From: a virus
Direction: 5' to 3' (one strand)
DNA length: 58,253 nt
IMG/VR virus record: IMGVR_UViG_3300021962_000125
Coordinates: 1 to 58,253 of that record
The translations under genes were made by a program, and so were the position numbers. Shown here in pieces: positions 8,229 through 20,300 of this stretch; position 1 is the first letter of the stretch, and the number at the start of each line of letters is the position of its first letter. Under the pieces are notes generated by a model that saw nothing but the letters and a program-made list of their open reading frames with translations, did not search any database and was not told the origin of the DNA.

Positions 8229-11200
8229 TCATGCAAGTGATATTACTCGGAGATCTCTCAATCTTGGTGGATAAGATTGGTTAATTGATGTTCCGATAAG
8301 TTTAATGCTAAAATATCTAAACGGTTCTAGGTTATCAACAGTAAATTCATAATCTTTGAATGTAATTTCATTACTGTCAAATCCAAGTGTATTATTTTTT
8401 GGAACAAATGTGTCAGAAGTTCCATCATTATTAGCAACATCAATAACCTGACCAGATTCTATTCTATTAGAATATCCGGGGAAAGGATAGTATATAGGTT
8501 CTTCTGAAGGGTCTTTCAGGATTGCATATAGTGCTTTCAAATCTGCATATGGATTAATATATGCAGAAACAATTATTTTGACCGAAGTTGCGGGAATTTC
8601 GAGTTGAATTGGATTTGTAGCATACATGAAAGATGATGGATCATCCTTAAGAGTAGAGACTCTAGAATCTGTTCTAAAATCAGCAATAACATTATTGACT
8701 CTGTTAGAAATACAGATCATACCTACTCGATCAAGATCAATCACTGGAGATAATCTGCTATCGGAAGTGCTTAAATTTAACCTGAGTTCCATGGATTTAT
8801 TTCCTGGAATTTCGGTTAATTTCTCACTTTCATTTACTTTAGATGCAATTATTCTTGGATTGGAGAAATAATTATTTTCTTCAAGAGAAATTGGTGTAAA
8901 ACCACGATCTTCGAATGATATTTCTGTTCCAGATACGCTTGTTCCACTTACAGTTCTGAGTTCTCCTGTAAGTCTTGTACGAGGATGAACAACAGTTTGT
9001 ACCAATGGTCTAACAGCTTCAAATGGAATATTTTGTGTTGCTTTAATCGCAGATCCTCCAGTTGATTTAGTTGAATTCAAATACAATTTGGGGAATCCAG
9101 TTCCAGTTGTTCTATCCACACCATTAGTTTGCATATTAAGTTTAATATTATAATGATCAAGTCCAATAGATTCTTGAACCTCAGAATCTTGTAACTGGTG
9201 CGTAGTGTTGATTCTTCTTAAAGATACTCCCGACAATTCATATTTGTATACTAAAGATCCTGCTGGGTGAGTGACTTGTTTTGTTGAATCAACTCCTCTT
9301 GTAATTCCGACAAGAGTGTTATTAAGAACACCTTGATAAGAGATAATTTCATTTTCAATTAAGGCATATCCAAGATTAGTTGTTCCAATACCAACACCTT
9401 CAAAAGTTGCAAATGATGTGCTAAATCCTGGAGATAATAGGATGCTTTCTGTAGATGTTGATGAATATTCGTTAGTAAGTGTTGCTGGAGCAATATCTGA
9501 TGTGGCGTTGTAAATTTTTACTGTATTTGTCTCAGAGTGCATTCCATGATTTCTGTGGTTCACTTTAATATGAACTCCATCAGATTCTACAATTGGGGAA
9601 GAAACTATGAAAACTCCACCACCATTAATTGGCGTAACTCCTATGCCCGATTTACTCAAATAGTATAAAGTATTTCCAACGCCAACAGAAAAATCTCCCT
9701 GTACATTATCTAGTACTAACTCATTTGTTCCACCAATTCCTACTACAGAAAGTCTTAAGTTCCTTCCGAGAGAAGTAATTCCAATTTGAGATACTGTAAG
9801 AACATCACCAACAGTATATCCAGTACCACCGATAGAGATTGTAGCGGCAACAGCAACTCCATTTGTGATTGTAATGTTCGCTTTGGCATCTCTACCACTT
9901 CCTGTTACTGGAACAAGCGATACATTGTTATAAGTTAATGATCCTGTTGAAGGTGTATAACCAATTCCAGAATTGATAATCTGGAGAGTTCCTGATGCAG
10001 ATCCTGCAGCACCAACTAAAGTTCCTGTTGCATTTGATCCGAATTGCGATATTAGATTACCAAATACTAAATTGGAATCTTTTACCGTCGTACCAAGGCC
10101 AACTCTAACTCTTCTTGATGTTGTTTGTAATGCATCCTTTCTTAAGGTAGCTATTTGATTGTTGTTTTCTGTTAACTCTGGACTAAAGAATGAAATAGAA
10201 CCCTCATTAGTAAATCTTGCAGTATAAAGATTAAACTTAATGTCTTCGTATTGGCTTGCAGTCCACGTAGAAGCATTTTGAGACTTAAATAGTGATCCCA
10301 AGAAGGTTTGTGATGTTACAAAAATTTGTGAAGATTCTGCTCCCTGTGCAGTAGAGATATCAACCTCACCAAGTCTAGAGATCCATAAGTTATACTCTGT
10401 AGAATTTGATATCACTACAAAGCAATGTTCTTTATGGCCCTCAAGATAAACAGGTGCCTGGAAGTTTACGATTGTAGGTACAGATGCATCATCAGAAACA
10501 TTTATTTGATCTGGATATAAAGTTACTGTACTGAATGGATATACTTCAGTTGTTGGTGTCCCAAGAGACATTGGGCGAAGTTGTATAGTAACTGGAAGTG
10601 TGTCATCTTTTGATTGGAAGAATAACTCAATACTTGTTACGTATCTTCCTGTAGAATCTAACTCTGACCCAATAGCAAATGACTGCGCAAGAGGATCATA
10701 TCTCCAATACCATTCTGCACTTCCATATGCCCAGTTACCTGGTCCTGGATTTGGTGGTGGTGGGGGTGGGAATGGATCCCAAGATGGTGGTGGTGGACTC
10801 CAAGTTGGTGGTGGTGGAGCAGGAGGTGGAGGAAGAGCGATAGTAGTTGTTTGTGTTTCTGTTATAGATTTTGTAGCAGAAATTGAAGCATTTTGTATTT
10901 CTGTATTTCTTACAGACAAAACAGTTTCTTGGTTCTGTGATATTAAACCATCTGCATAATAATTTGCTTCAGCTGAAGATGTAAGTGCTCCGGGTAAAGG
11001 AGAATTTAATCTATCGCTGGATAGTCTGAGAGTTTTTGTTCCTGTTCTAAAACTTGGATTTGTTGGTTTATTTGGATTTGGAATGAAGAAAGATCCAAGC
11101 ACAACACCAGATCTATCTGTTATTAGTCGGATATCCTTAACTCTTGCTCTAGCACCACTTGAGTTTCCGACTAAAATCATACCAACACTAATATAACCAG

Positions 11201-14200
11201 TAAAATCAAAACTACAAAGTTGACTTAAACTTACCGTATCAATATTCAACACAGTTGAATTTGGAGAATATGTATTTGGTAAGTCCTCATCTTGATTGTA
11301 TGGATTTTTTACAAAAACATCAACTGGGCTATTATATGGACCATATCTATGATTAGCGGATGCACATCTTACTTTTATTGATGGTGAGGATGACTGACTT
11401 ACACTTGCAACAGTTTCTCCAACACTAAAAGTACCTTCCAACATTTCAACTTCAATAAGTTTGGGAATGATATATGCATTTACATCTTGCCCATCAAAGA
11501 AAGCATAAACTCTAGAAAATGGTCTTAACTTTTTGGCATTAAATTCAATATTTCTAGATCTAATGTATGGAGAAACGTCAATGTTAACAACACGATTTCC
11601 TAAAGAAATGTTATTGGTTGTCGTAAGAACTCTGTTAGAAGAACCTGTTCTTGCCGCTGTTCCTGTGTTTATAGTTGTTGTGGTTTGTGTATTTCCTGAT
11701 GTTGTAGTCGTTGTTGTAGATCCAGTCCAATTATTTTCCCAAGCATTCCAGATAACAGGACTCCATCCTGATTGTTGATCAAAATCTTCTTCTTCAAACT
11801 GAAGATTTGTTACAGTCAGTTCACCACCAACTCCTTCAACATTTAAGTTTTCCAGTTTAACCTGGTCTACCCAAATATCAGATGATGGACTCAATTCAAT
11901 TATTCCAGTATATGAAGTAACCAAATATGGTGTAACATTTTCAATTCTTGTTGCATAAGGTTGACTAATCTCTCTATACAAATTATAGTCTAGAGTTATT
12001 ATTCCCTTTCCAGTTGAACTTGGGTTTACTCCACTTCTTCTTATATTATTTCCAATCAAATCTGTAACATACTTAATATCTGCATTTAAATCTAAACCTG
12101 TTCCAATTCCAACAAGGGATCTTGATCCAAGTAGCATATCAACTTCTGTAGTAAATGGTGAAGGTCTTAACTCACCATTTTTGATGTCAATACTATTTTT
12201 GACAGAAATTGTTTTGCGCTGATAATCTACATTAGTGAAATTATCAACAAATATTCCAGACTTAAATCTATCCAGATTATTGGCATCTTTTATTTGTAAA
12301 TTTTTCGCATTATTTTCTAACAAAGAAAGACTAGTATAAAATTCCAGATTTTTAATTCTCGTCTCTAGTCTTGCAATATCATCCATTCTATATCTCTTAT
12401 GATCTATTAGAGATATTCCAGCATCTCTCATATTGCATAGATATGGAGGTAAAGAAATTCTTGCAATTTCTAATGAATTTGATAATTCATCTGGAATTTG
12501 TGGAGATTCTGATGGTGTTCCTTGTTTTACAAGTATAACTGGTTTTTTGGTGGTAGTGTCTGAGATTTTAGATTTATTTGTCTCGGATGATAAGTAAATC
12601 CTATCAATTCTTCCGAGATAGAAAGAATAATCGCAAACAATTGCTTCATCCGAAGCTAAAATGTTTAATGAAGAATTCTGGTTCTCATCAAAAGATCTAC
12701 CAAAAAATTCAAATGGAGAGTATTGGGAAGAATCTGAATTAAATTGATCAACAATTGGTCTTGTATCAATAATATCAGATACTCTAAATCCATCTACTGA
12801 GGGTAAATCGCAGTAATCAAATTGATTGTAGGAATCGACGGTGGTAATATCTCCAGTATCTGATGTTGGAATATATGCAGACTCATAATATACTTTTATT
12901 TTTTTAGTTGGTGCAAGATAATTTGGTTTTCTAACAATTCTAGAATAATCCAAAATTGTGCTTGTCTGTCCAAGATTTAATGTGAAATTATTTTTGATAT
13001 CATTTGAACCCAGAATAAAACTGTTTACTACAGCAGATACTCCAGATTCTTTAAAGAGAATACTTTCTCCTTCTGTAAAGGGTATTCCGTTTAAAACTGT
13101 ATATGATATGGTAAGTGAGGTTGGTTTTTCTAGACAAATTGCAACACTACCACTTGTTTTTCCAATAATTTCTTCTCCAACTATTATGTCAGATACTGTT
13201 GATGAAGGAGAGGAAATATTTTGAAGTAGTAATGATGGTGGAGTTGGGTCTTGTACACCTGAAGATTCAAATATAGCATATATTTTTGTTACACCAGGCA
13301 CATTTAAACAAATATCTTCATCTTGAACTCTTGTACCATATGGATAGTTTCCGTAAACTAGACCATCATTATTAGTTGTATTTCCTACACCACTATTGGT
13401 TCCAGAGTAATTGTAAATTGACTTATCAACAAGGGTTGAATTTACTCTATTTTTATTTTTAACTCTTGATTTTATATTATTTTTTTGTAATGTTGCAATC
13501 AACCTTGCAGCACCATTTCCAGTCAGTCCATTAATGGTAAGTTCCTTTCCTCCACCACTAAAAGTAAATTGATCAGCACTTAATGGTTCTGTTGTTCCAT
13601 CATTTCTAATTAAAACATATCTTTCTTCATCAAAAGGTAAAAATACTTCATTCGATAAAAGTTGTGTAGAAGGGATTGTCAGTGAATTTGATGTAATTGT
13701 TGTATTAAACTGTTTTCTAACTATAAGTGTAGAATTTGTAAGATTTACCGAAGAAATATACTTTTTGGATAATGGTTGATAAAGAGTATTATCTGTAGAA
13801 TTTAGAAAACTTGATTTTAATATTCTAAAATTAGATGGTGTTATACTTGTTGATGGAAGAGCACCATCACAAATGCCAGTAACAGTGGTTAATCCAGAAA
13901 TCGTAATAAATCTTTCTGAAACAGATTCGACCTTTGCATAAACTGATGTGGTTAATCCTGGGCTTGAGAAAGAAACAAGATTTCCAGTAGTTACAATACC
14001 CGTAAAAGTGAATTCTGAAGAAGTAACCGTAGAAATTCCAGAAGATCTGCCGGTAATATTGACAAGTCCTACATCAACTGCAGGGTATTGTCTTGTGTCT
14101 GCAGTAAAAGTAGATGCAGTTCCAGTGAGACCATATATGGACTTTACATCACCCGTTCCGTAGGAAGTTATAGCAGTTGCAACTCTAGTATTTTCAATAC

Positions 14201-15788
14201 CATTGAAAATGAACTTTTCTCCTTTTGCAAATGTTCCTTTTGTGTTATATGCAGTAATGATACCCGAATTTGTAGCACTAAACCTTAAGAAAGCAGTTGC
14301 TCCAGTTGCCTTTCCTTTAATGAAGGTAGGTGTAGAAAGTGTAATGGGCTCATTTAGAGAAATTTCTGTGTATGTTTGAATATCATAGAGAGAAATTTCC
14401 CATTGATTTGTGTTGGGGAGAGCAGAATCATACGCTCCAGACTCTAGAGCAAAATCATAAACCCTAGCAACACCAATTTCTTTACCAGATGAAGAATATT
14501 GATTACTTCCTAATCTACTATCTCGCAAGCTAACAGTGTATGTTGAAATTCCAATGGTCGGTGACCCATAAACTCTATTTAAAGAGTAAGTAGCTCCAGT
14601 TGAGTAGATTATACTTTGATTTGTTAGTGTTTTAGTAGTTCTTGGTTTTTCAAAATCAACCAAAGATGTTCCTAACAGTTCTAATTCATATCCTTTAACA
14701 TAAGCTTTTCCAGGAGAGACCTTATAGACCCCAAGATCATCTGAAGGAGTTTGGTTTTGATAGGTTAAAGTACCCTCTTCATAAACTCCTTCATTTCCTT
14801 TCTGATCGTTTAATGAGTTTTTTATTTCAATTTTGAGTGGTTTTACATAATAATCTCCAGACTCATCATAAGTTCTTCTAGCAAACTCATCAGCTAGAAT
14901 ATTATATTGTGGATTTGTATTATCTTTAATTAAGTTACCACGCTCAACTCTAATAAGTTCAATAAAGTTAGCTGGATTTGGAACTTCTGGGAAAAGTAGA
15001 GGAACTTTTGTTAATACTGCATTAATTGCAAATCTATCTGCTCCAGGTGCCGCATAATTTGAAAATCCTTTTGCATTATCAACTAATAACTCATCTATAT
15101 CAGAATTTACAATATTTTCTAAAATAGTAAATCCAATTCTATAAGAAGGGAAAGTATTAATTGGATCTAGTACTAGTTTTTGAGAAGGAACATTGACAAA
15201 ATATCCTCTTAAAAAATAGACTCCTTCAGAAAGTATTGCAAAAGATCCTCTAGTTGTTGCACTAGATGCAATGGTTGTTGCAAATGCTTGATTTGGTTGT
15301 ATTGCAGTTAATTCTGTAAATCCGGGGGAAACAATATTTTCGACTAAAATATTTTCTGCAGTAGTGAATACTTGATTTCCTTCTAAACTACTATTCAAGT
15401 AGTTTATATACAAGATTGTATTATTATTTTCTGACTCATTTTGCTTCAAAACATGCACAACTTTGGCCTTTACGCCAGAAGTTTGGCCAATAATTACTGC
15501 ATTTAGTAAATTATCAATGTAAGAATCAATATTTACACCATTAAAAGTGTTTTCTAAAATTACAGCAGGAAGTGTATTATAAAATATGCCTCCAGGAATT
15601 ACTACAGATCCTTCTTTAAAAACATGATTGCCAAATTGTTCAATTTGATTCTGAAGAATAGATTGTAATCCCGTTAGTTCTCTTGCTTGGACAGGATATC
15701 CTGGTTTGAATAAAACCTTATAATAATTTTTTGCTGGATCAAAATCGTCAAAGTATGGAGAGACGTTGAGGTTAGTTTCCTGTGGCAT
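8229..15788 (-). CDS. Giant baseplate/fibre structural protein (DUF4815-type, gp9-gp12 position)
   Basis: 2519 residues. The N-terminal part (NVSPYFDDFDPAKNYYKVLF, then GYPVQARELTGLQSILQ) is the DUF4815 domain found in large virion proteins of cyanophages. Near residues 1645-1685 there is a proline run (PPPPAPPPP, PPPPSWDPFPPPPPPNPGPG) acting as a hinge. After it comes a conserved block, WRYDPLAQSFAIG...GRYVTSIELFF, then GSGYT-type repeats and an IENEIISYQGV...ITRGVDSTKQVTHPAG module. It occupies the place of T4 genes 9-12 and wac between gp8 and gp13, so a baseplate-periphery or fibre-attachment role is inferred. No enzymatic motif was seen. Confidence 0.88.
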   Translation of the reverse strand: MPQETNLNVSPYFDDFDPAKNYYKVLFKPGYPVQARELTGLQSILQNQIEQFGNHVFKEGSVVIPGGIFYNTLPAVILENTFNGVNIDSYIDNLLNAVIIGQTSGVKAKVVHVLKQNESENNNTILYINYLNSSLEGNQVFTTAENILVENIVSPGFTELTAIQPNQAFATTIASSATTRGSFAILSEGVYFLRGYFVNVPSQKLVLDPINTFPSYRIGFTILENIVNSDIDELLVDNAKGFSNYAAPGADRFAINAVLTKVPLLFPEVPNPANFIELIRVERGNLIKDNTNPQYNILADEFARRTYDESGDYYVKPLKIEIKNSLNDQKGNEGVYEEGTLTYQNQTPSDDLGVYKVSPGKAYVKGYELELLGTSLVDFEKPRTTKTLTNQSIIYSTGATYSLNRVYGSPTIGISTYTVSLRDSRLGSNQYSSSGKEIGVARVYDFALESGAYDSALPNTNQWEISLYDIQTYTEISLNEPITLSTPTFIKGKATGATAFLRFSATNSGIITAYNTKGTFAKGEKFIFNGIENTRVATAITSYGTGDVKSIYGLTGTASTFTADTRQYPAVDVGLVNITGRSSGISTVTSSEFTFTGIVTTGNLVSFSSPGLTTSVYAKVESVSERFITISGLTTVTGICDGALPSTSITPSNFRILKSSFLNSTDNTLYQPLSKKYISSVNLTNSTLIVRKQFNTTITSNSLTIPSTQLLSNEVFLPFDEERYVLIRNDGTTEPLSADQFTFSGGGKELTINGLTGNGAARLIATLQKNNIKSRVKNKNRVNSTLVDKSIYNYSGTNSGVGNTTNNDGLVYGNYPYGTRVQDEDICLNVPGVTKIYAIFESSGVQDPTPPSLLLQNISSPSSTVSDIIVGEEIIGKTSGSVAICLEKPTSLTISYTVLNGIPFTEGESILFKESGVSAVVNSFILGSNDIKNNFTLNLGQTSTILDYSRIVRKPNYLAPTKKIKVYYESAYIPTSDTGDITTVDSYNQFDYCDLPSVDGFRVSDIIDTRPIVDQFNSDSSQYSPFEFFGRSFDENQNSSLNILASDEAIVCDYSFYLGRIDRIYLSSETNKSKISDTTTKKPVILVKQGTPSESPQIPDELSNSLEIARISLPPYLCNMRDAGISLIDHKRYRMDDIARLETRIKNLEFYTSLSLLENNAKNLQIKDANNLDRFKSGIFVDNFTNVDYQRKTISVKNSIDIKNGELRPSPFTTEVDMLLGSRSLVGIGTGLDLNADIKYVTDLIGNNIRRSGVNPSSTGKGIITLDYNLYREISQPYATRIENVTPYLVTSYTGIIELSPSSDIWVDQVKLENLNVEGVGGELTVTNLQFEEEDFDQQSGWSPVIWNAWENNWTGSTTTTTTSGNTQTTTTINTGTAARTGSSNRVLTTTNNISLGNRVVNIDVSPYIRSRNIEFNAKKLRPFSRVYAFFDGQDVNAYIIPKLIEVEMLEGTFSVGETVASVSQSSSPSIKVRCASANHRYGPYNSPVDVFVKNPYNQDEDLPNTYSPNSTVLNIDTVSLSQLCSFDFTGYISVGMILVGNSSGARARVKDIRLITDRSGVVLGSFFIPNPNKPTNPSFRTGTKTLRLSSDRLNSPLPGALTSSAEANYYADGLISQNQETVLSVRNTEIQNASISATKSITETQTTTIALPPPPAPPPPTWSPPPPSWDPFPPPPPPNPGPGNWAYGSAEWYWRYDPLAQSFAIGSELDSTGRYVTSIELFFQSKDDTLPVTIQLRPMSLGTPTTEVYPFSTVTLYPDQINVSDDASVPTIVNFQAPVYLEGHKEHCFVVISNSTEYNLWISRLGEVDISTAQGAESSQIFVTSQTFLGSLFKSQNASTWTASQYEDIKFNLYTARFTNEGSISFFSPELTENNNQIATLRKDALQTTSRRVRVGLGTTVKDSNLVFGNLISQFGSNATGTLVGAAGSASGTLQIINSGIGYTPSTGSLTYNNVSLVPVTGSGRDAKANITITNGVAVAATISIGGTGYTVGDVLTVSQIGITSLGRNLRLSVVGIGGTNELVLDNVQGDFSVGVGNTLYYLSKSGIGVTPINGGGVFIVSSPIVESDGVHIKVNHRNHGMHSETNTVKIYNATSDIAPATLTNEYSSTSTESILLSPGFSTSFATFEGVGIGTTNLGYALIENEIISYQGVLNNTLVGITRGVDSTKQVTHPAGSLVYKYELSGVSLRRINTTHQLQDSEVQESIGLDHYNIKLNMQTNGVDRTTGTGFPKLYLNSTKSTGGSAIKATQNIPFEAVRPLVQTVVHPRTRLTGELRTVSGTSVSGTEISFEDRGFTPISLEENNYFSNPRIIASKVNESEKLTEIPGNKSMELRLNLSTSDSRLSPVIDLDRVGMICISNRVNNVIADFRTDSRVSTLKDDPSSFMYATNPIQLEIPATSVKIIVSAYINPYADLKALYAILKDPSEEPIYYPFPGYSNRIESGQVIDVANNDGTSDTFVPKNNTLGFDSNEITFKDYEFTVDNLEPFRYFSIKLIGTSINQSYPPRLRDLRVISLA

Positions 15789-15794
15789 AATTCT

Positions 15795-17348
15795 TTAGAA
15801 TTGCAAAATGACTTTGATATCTTCTTTTTGATTTGATGATCTAGTTATCGAAGGTCTGTTATCAACGTAAATAACATTTCCAGAGTACTTCTTGACTTCT
15901 GGATTTGATATACCATTTGTAAATGACTGACCCAGGTAGTATGTTCTATTATTTATTACAGTTGAGATACCTGTAAAATTTGTATCCATTGAAAGTGAAT
16001 CATTAGTTCCAACAATGATCGTTGTCCCACCAGCACTTACATTAGATGAAAATCTATTCAGATTAAATCCATATGTTGGAGTCGTATTTGGTGTTCCATT
16101 TGTATTAAATCCAACAAGTGATCTATCTTGCCAGTACTTTAAAACGCCAGTGCTTTGATCATAAGATACGACTCTACCAACTGCGGTTGTTCCTGTTCCT
16201 ATTGTTTGAGTAATCTTACTATCTGCAGGAAATGATGCGCTACTGTATCCAATACCAGTTAACTTTACAGCATAAACAGCACTTGCTTTATCTAAAGTCA
16301 ACAAAGAAGATGAATTATAAGCCTTTGGATTTTCTACTATTCCAACTCTAGCAATTTGATTTCCTACAATAAAATCGGGATTTTCTAAATCATTTTCAAT
16401 TCTTGAATAGACAATTACATTATAAGCGCCCAATTCTCTATAAATATCCGCGCCGTGCCCTCCTTGAGGGGGAATAATAACATCAAAAGAAGGAGATGTG
16501 CTCCCTGCAGGAACATTTCCAGAATTAACATCTACAGTTCCATAAGTATATCCAGAACCACCTTTTGTCACCGTGATAGAATCTACTTTAGAATCATTAT
16601 TGATAGTAATTGTGCATTCTGCTCCACTTCCGTCTCCTTTGATAGGAACTTTGGTATAAGTTCTGTTCGCTGTTCCTAATCCAACTCCACGATTTTTAAT
16701 AGTTATAACTTTTAATTGTCCGCTAGTTGATGCATTATTTCTAACTACCGAATTTTCTGTATTTGTTTCCCATTTTTTTGGAACAGGAATAAAATTGATA
16801 GAATCAAACTTGATAATGTCGCTAGGTTTGATCGTATAAAGATATTTCCAAATATATCCATCACCACTTGTTCCTGCAGATCTTGGTTCAAGATCAACGA
16901 AAGTTGGTTCATCTAAAGATGGTCTTCCTTCTGGATTTTCTGGAGAAGTTCCATTGTATAGGCAAATGTAAACTTTATAATCACTGTTAACTACATAATA
17001 ATTCGCAGAATATAAACTTATTGCGCCGGAAGGTTTTGATGGGTTTGTTCTACTAATGTCATGACGATACATGTCATATGTTGTTCCTGTTGTCCATTGC
17101 AATTTACGAACAACCTGCTTAACATCATCTTCTCCAATTTTTTTGAGTGCAATCATTGTATCCCAATAATCACTTTCCTGATCAAAATTATCTTTTGGTG
17201 CAGGAGGAGTCACATCCCATGTTGAAGAATAATCAGTTGCATTAGGTAAACCTACAAAAGCATAATAAGAATTTGCAGAAGAAGTTGCTATTGAAACAAA
17301 ATTCTTTGCATTTAAAATTCTTAACTGATCAGTTATAATTGCAGACAT
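15795..17348 (-). CDS. gp8: Baseplate wedge protein gp8
   Basis: 517 residues (T4 gp8 has 334). The N-terminus MSAIITDQLRILNAKNFV and segments SYYAFVGLPN, DYWDTMIALKKIGEDDV and SGDGYIWKYLYTIKPSDI are typical of cyanophage gp8, a dimeric wedge component. An insert near residues 225-275 carries a GGSGYTYGTVDV repeat like those in gp14. Only a 20-base gap separates it from the giant gene upstream, and a CATAAATA late-type promoter overlaps that gap. Confidence 0.93.
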   Translation of the reverse strand: MSAIITDQLRILNAKNFVSIATSSANSYYAFVGLPNATDYSSTWDVTPPAPKDNFDQESDYWDTMIALKKIGEDDVKQVVRKLQWTTGTTYDMYRHDISRTNPSKPSGAISLYSANYYVVNSDYKVYICLYNGTSPENPEGRPSLDEPTFVDLEPRSAGTSGDGYIWKYLYTIKPSDIIKFDSINFIPVPKKWETNTENSVVRNNASTSGQLKVITIKNRGVGLGTANRTYTKVPIKGDGSGAECTITINNDSKVDSITVTKGGSGYTYGTVDVNSGNVPAGSTSPSFDVIIPPQGGHGADIYRELGAYNVIVYSRIENDLENPDFIVGNQIARVGIVENPKAYNSSSLLTLDKASAVYAVKLTGIGYSSASFPADSKITQTIGTGTTAVGRVVSYDQSTGVLKYWQDRSLVGFNTNGTPNTTPTYGFNLNRFSSNVSAGGTTIIVGTNDSLSMDTNFTGISTVINNRTYYLGQSFTNGISNPEVKKYSGNVIYVDNRPSITRSSNQKEDIKVILQF

Positions 17349-17365
17349 TTCTAGAAGTTTTTAAT

Positions 17366-17373
17366 TATTTATG
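17366..17373 (-). promoter_or_regulatory. Late-type promoter CATAAATA before gp8
   Basis: Minus-strand CATAAATA overlaps the stop codon of the 4003-codon gene, 17 bases before the gp8 ATG. It differs from the T4 late octamer only at its first base, so it could boost gp8 independently of the very long upstream gene. Confidence 0.45.
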
Positions 17374-20300
17374 AAGCATAATTACGGTATTTCAGAGGAT
17401 TATACCTTTGAATTTTTGCGGATGTTGATATTCCAACAAGACCATTATTATATGAACTAAATGATTTTGGATTACTTCTGGTTGGAATAGATATTTTACC
17501 CCAACTATATTCTCCGTAGAAATTGCTGTATCCAATACCACTTAAATTGTTGTATCCTTGGACGCTTACGGTCACCCTAGCAACATAAGTAAGACCCACA
17601 CCAACAGCATGTGTTTGAGCAATAGAAACTGCAGCAACTTGATAAACATTATCTATAAATGTAGTTCCTAAACCAACAACAGATCCGCTTTGATCGATTG
17701 AGGTGACACCATTACCAACGTTTGAATTATATACCACAAAGTAATAACCAGTTTGAATTCCACTAATGCCAGTAGTTGCCAATCCAACATTATTTACTGC
17801 AGAATCTCTTAAGAAAGAATTTTGAGGAATATAGAAATCAAAGATTAATCCAGTTGAAGCAACTCCAACAGAAACAGTACTAATTCCACTAATAATACCA
17901 AAATCACCTTCATATGAAACATCATCAACTATTTCTTTTACAATTCTCGGAGAATCTATCAAAACACCTGGTGGATTTGAAGTAGTATACCCTGTTCCTG
18001 GATTTGAAATTGAAATTGTAGAAACAGTTCCTCCAATAGATACCGTTGAAGTTGCTATTGCTCTTTGAGTTGTCCCAAGGCCAACGGGATTTTCGATAAT
18101 AACACTTGGATTTGTTGTGTATCCAACTCCACCGTCAGAAATTAGAATAGAAGAAATAGTTCCTGCGGTAGAAACAATAGCAGTTGCTGCTGCTGAAACT
18201 AACTGGTCTTGAGAAATAATAATTATTTTCTTTTGTGGTTTTTCTGTAGTTCCATCTTGTAAATACTCATCAGCACTATCAAAGAATGTCTTTACACTTT
18301 CCACAAAGATTGCAGTCGAAGATATTGAGACATTTTGTATAATATTTGTAAATGGGTTAATTAGTGGTTCATAAAGAATTCTATCTTTTGTAATTTCTTG
18401 GCCATTGACAATTTTATCTTCTGATTGTCTACACCAAATAACCGTTCTTAATAAAGTTTCATCTTCTGTTATACCAGGACCAGAGTAAACATTCGTTTCA
18501 ACAATGTCTGTTGACACCACATCTGTAACAAGTCTTGAATTTTCTTTAAGTCTATCAATATCACTATTAATTCTTAAGGTATCTCCTTCCTTGACACTTT
18601 CCATTATGTCAACATTTAAAGTATCAATATCACCAGTTCCTTTATAGAAAAGAATTTTGGAAGAATCTCCTGATCTTGGTGCTTGGCTAAAGGTAATTAC
18701 ACTTCCACCATTGAAGAAATATGATTGATCTGGAACTTGAAGAACATTATTAATGAATATGAGTAAATTTGACTTTACTTCTACATTTGATCCTCTTCTA
18801 GATCTAATTGTTGTTTGCTCTCCATTTATTTTGATTGGGAAAGTAACTCTCTTTCCATCAAACAATGAATCTATAGAATCAATCACTTGCAAATCTCCAA
18901 TTGACCATCCCTTAAACTCATCATCAAATGTTCTTTCGACTGTAAGTTGAAATTCGGAGAAAGATAGTGCAGTATTTGTTGGAATTCCTACTGTTCCTCC
19001 AATAGCAACCGTGAGAACTTCCTCCTGATCATAACCATAACCATTATTGTTAATCTCAAAGGAAATAACACTTGATCCTTGTCCAACAACAATATTGGCA
19101 GTTGCCTCCGTACCAACTCCACTAGAAGAAGAACTGTATATTAATGGAATATTTGAATATGATAGTGGAGCATCAAATATAACTATTGGTGGATTTGAAG
19201 TAGTATACCCTGTTCCTGGATTTGTGATTGCCACACTTACAATATGACCACCACTAATTGACGCAGTTCCAATAAATTCTATATTTGGAATACCTGTGCT
19301 AGATGTTGCAACACCAACATTGACTGTGGTTTGTATTCCCGATCTATACCCAGATCCACTATTTCCAATACTAATTGATTGAATAGTTCCCCCAGAAGAT
19401 ACTATAGCAGTTCCTCCAGCAGAAACTAAAGGTTGATATCCAAATCCAGAAGTAGATCCTACCGATAAAATTATTCCACCGCGAGGGACATTGCTAGAAT
19501 TAATATCATAAGATGTGGATGAAATTGTTCCAGTAAATGTTATTGAACTTATTCCAGAGACTTCTAACAAATCATAATCACTAGGAACACTTATTCCTCC
19601 AAGTCTTACGGGACCTTGGAAAATATCGTTGATAAGAATTATTGCATTGCTTGTTGAAATTCCAGATATGTTGGATCCATTTGATTTTAAAGTGAAAGTC
19701 GTCGAAATTCCATTAAAATTATTTGAAATATCATCAAAGATGTAATTTTTGGAGTATGCGTCCTCAATTCCGCCAATAATTCCCGATCTTATAAAAGATC
19801 TACCACTAAAAGTTGAGTGTGTTTCAATTCCAACAAAATCTCTAGCATCTGGTGGATTTGTAGTAGATCCGATTGGAGTTGGTCCATATGGTGCAGTAAT
19901 GAAATGTATATTATTGTCTACGATGTTATAATCTCCAGAAACTTTAACTATTTTGGAATTGATTGCGTGCGTAGATATTCCAGTTCCCATCCAAGCTCTT
20001 TCAACAATAACCGCATTAGTTGATCCGACTCCAACTGAATTAATTCTCATGATCTCATTATCAATCTTGATCAAATCTCCACCAAAGAATGATGTAATTC
20101 CCGAGAAAATAATTTCTTGATCTGCAACAGTAATATTTTTAGTACTATTTGTTGTAACTGAAGTAGAGACTATTGGAGATTGTATTAAATTGTCAATAGT
20201 AATCAATACTCTTGCATTTTGGTTTGTCGAAACAAATCTATGTACTGTTCCTACACCAAGATTAGTAATGTCTAATGTTTTGGGAATTGTTAAAAGAGCA

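Noticed and set aside
10600-10959. Plus-strand frame rich in Gly (GGGGG)
   Set aside because: It is the reverse of the polyproline hinge codons of the giant gene and has no ribosome site.
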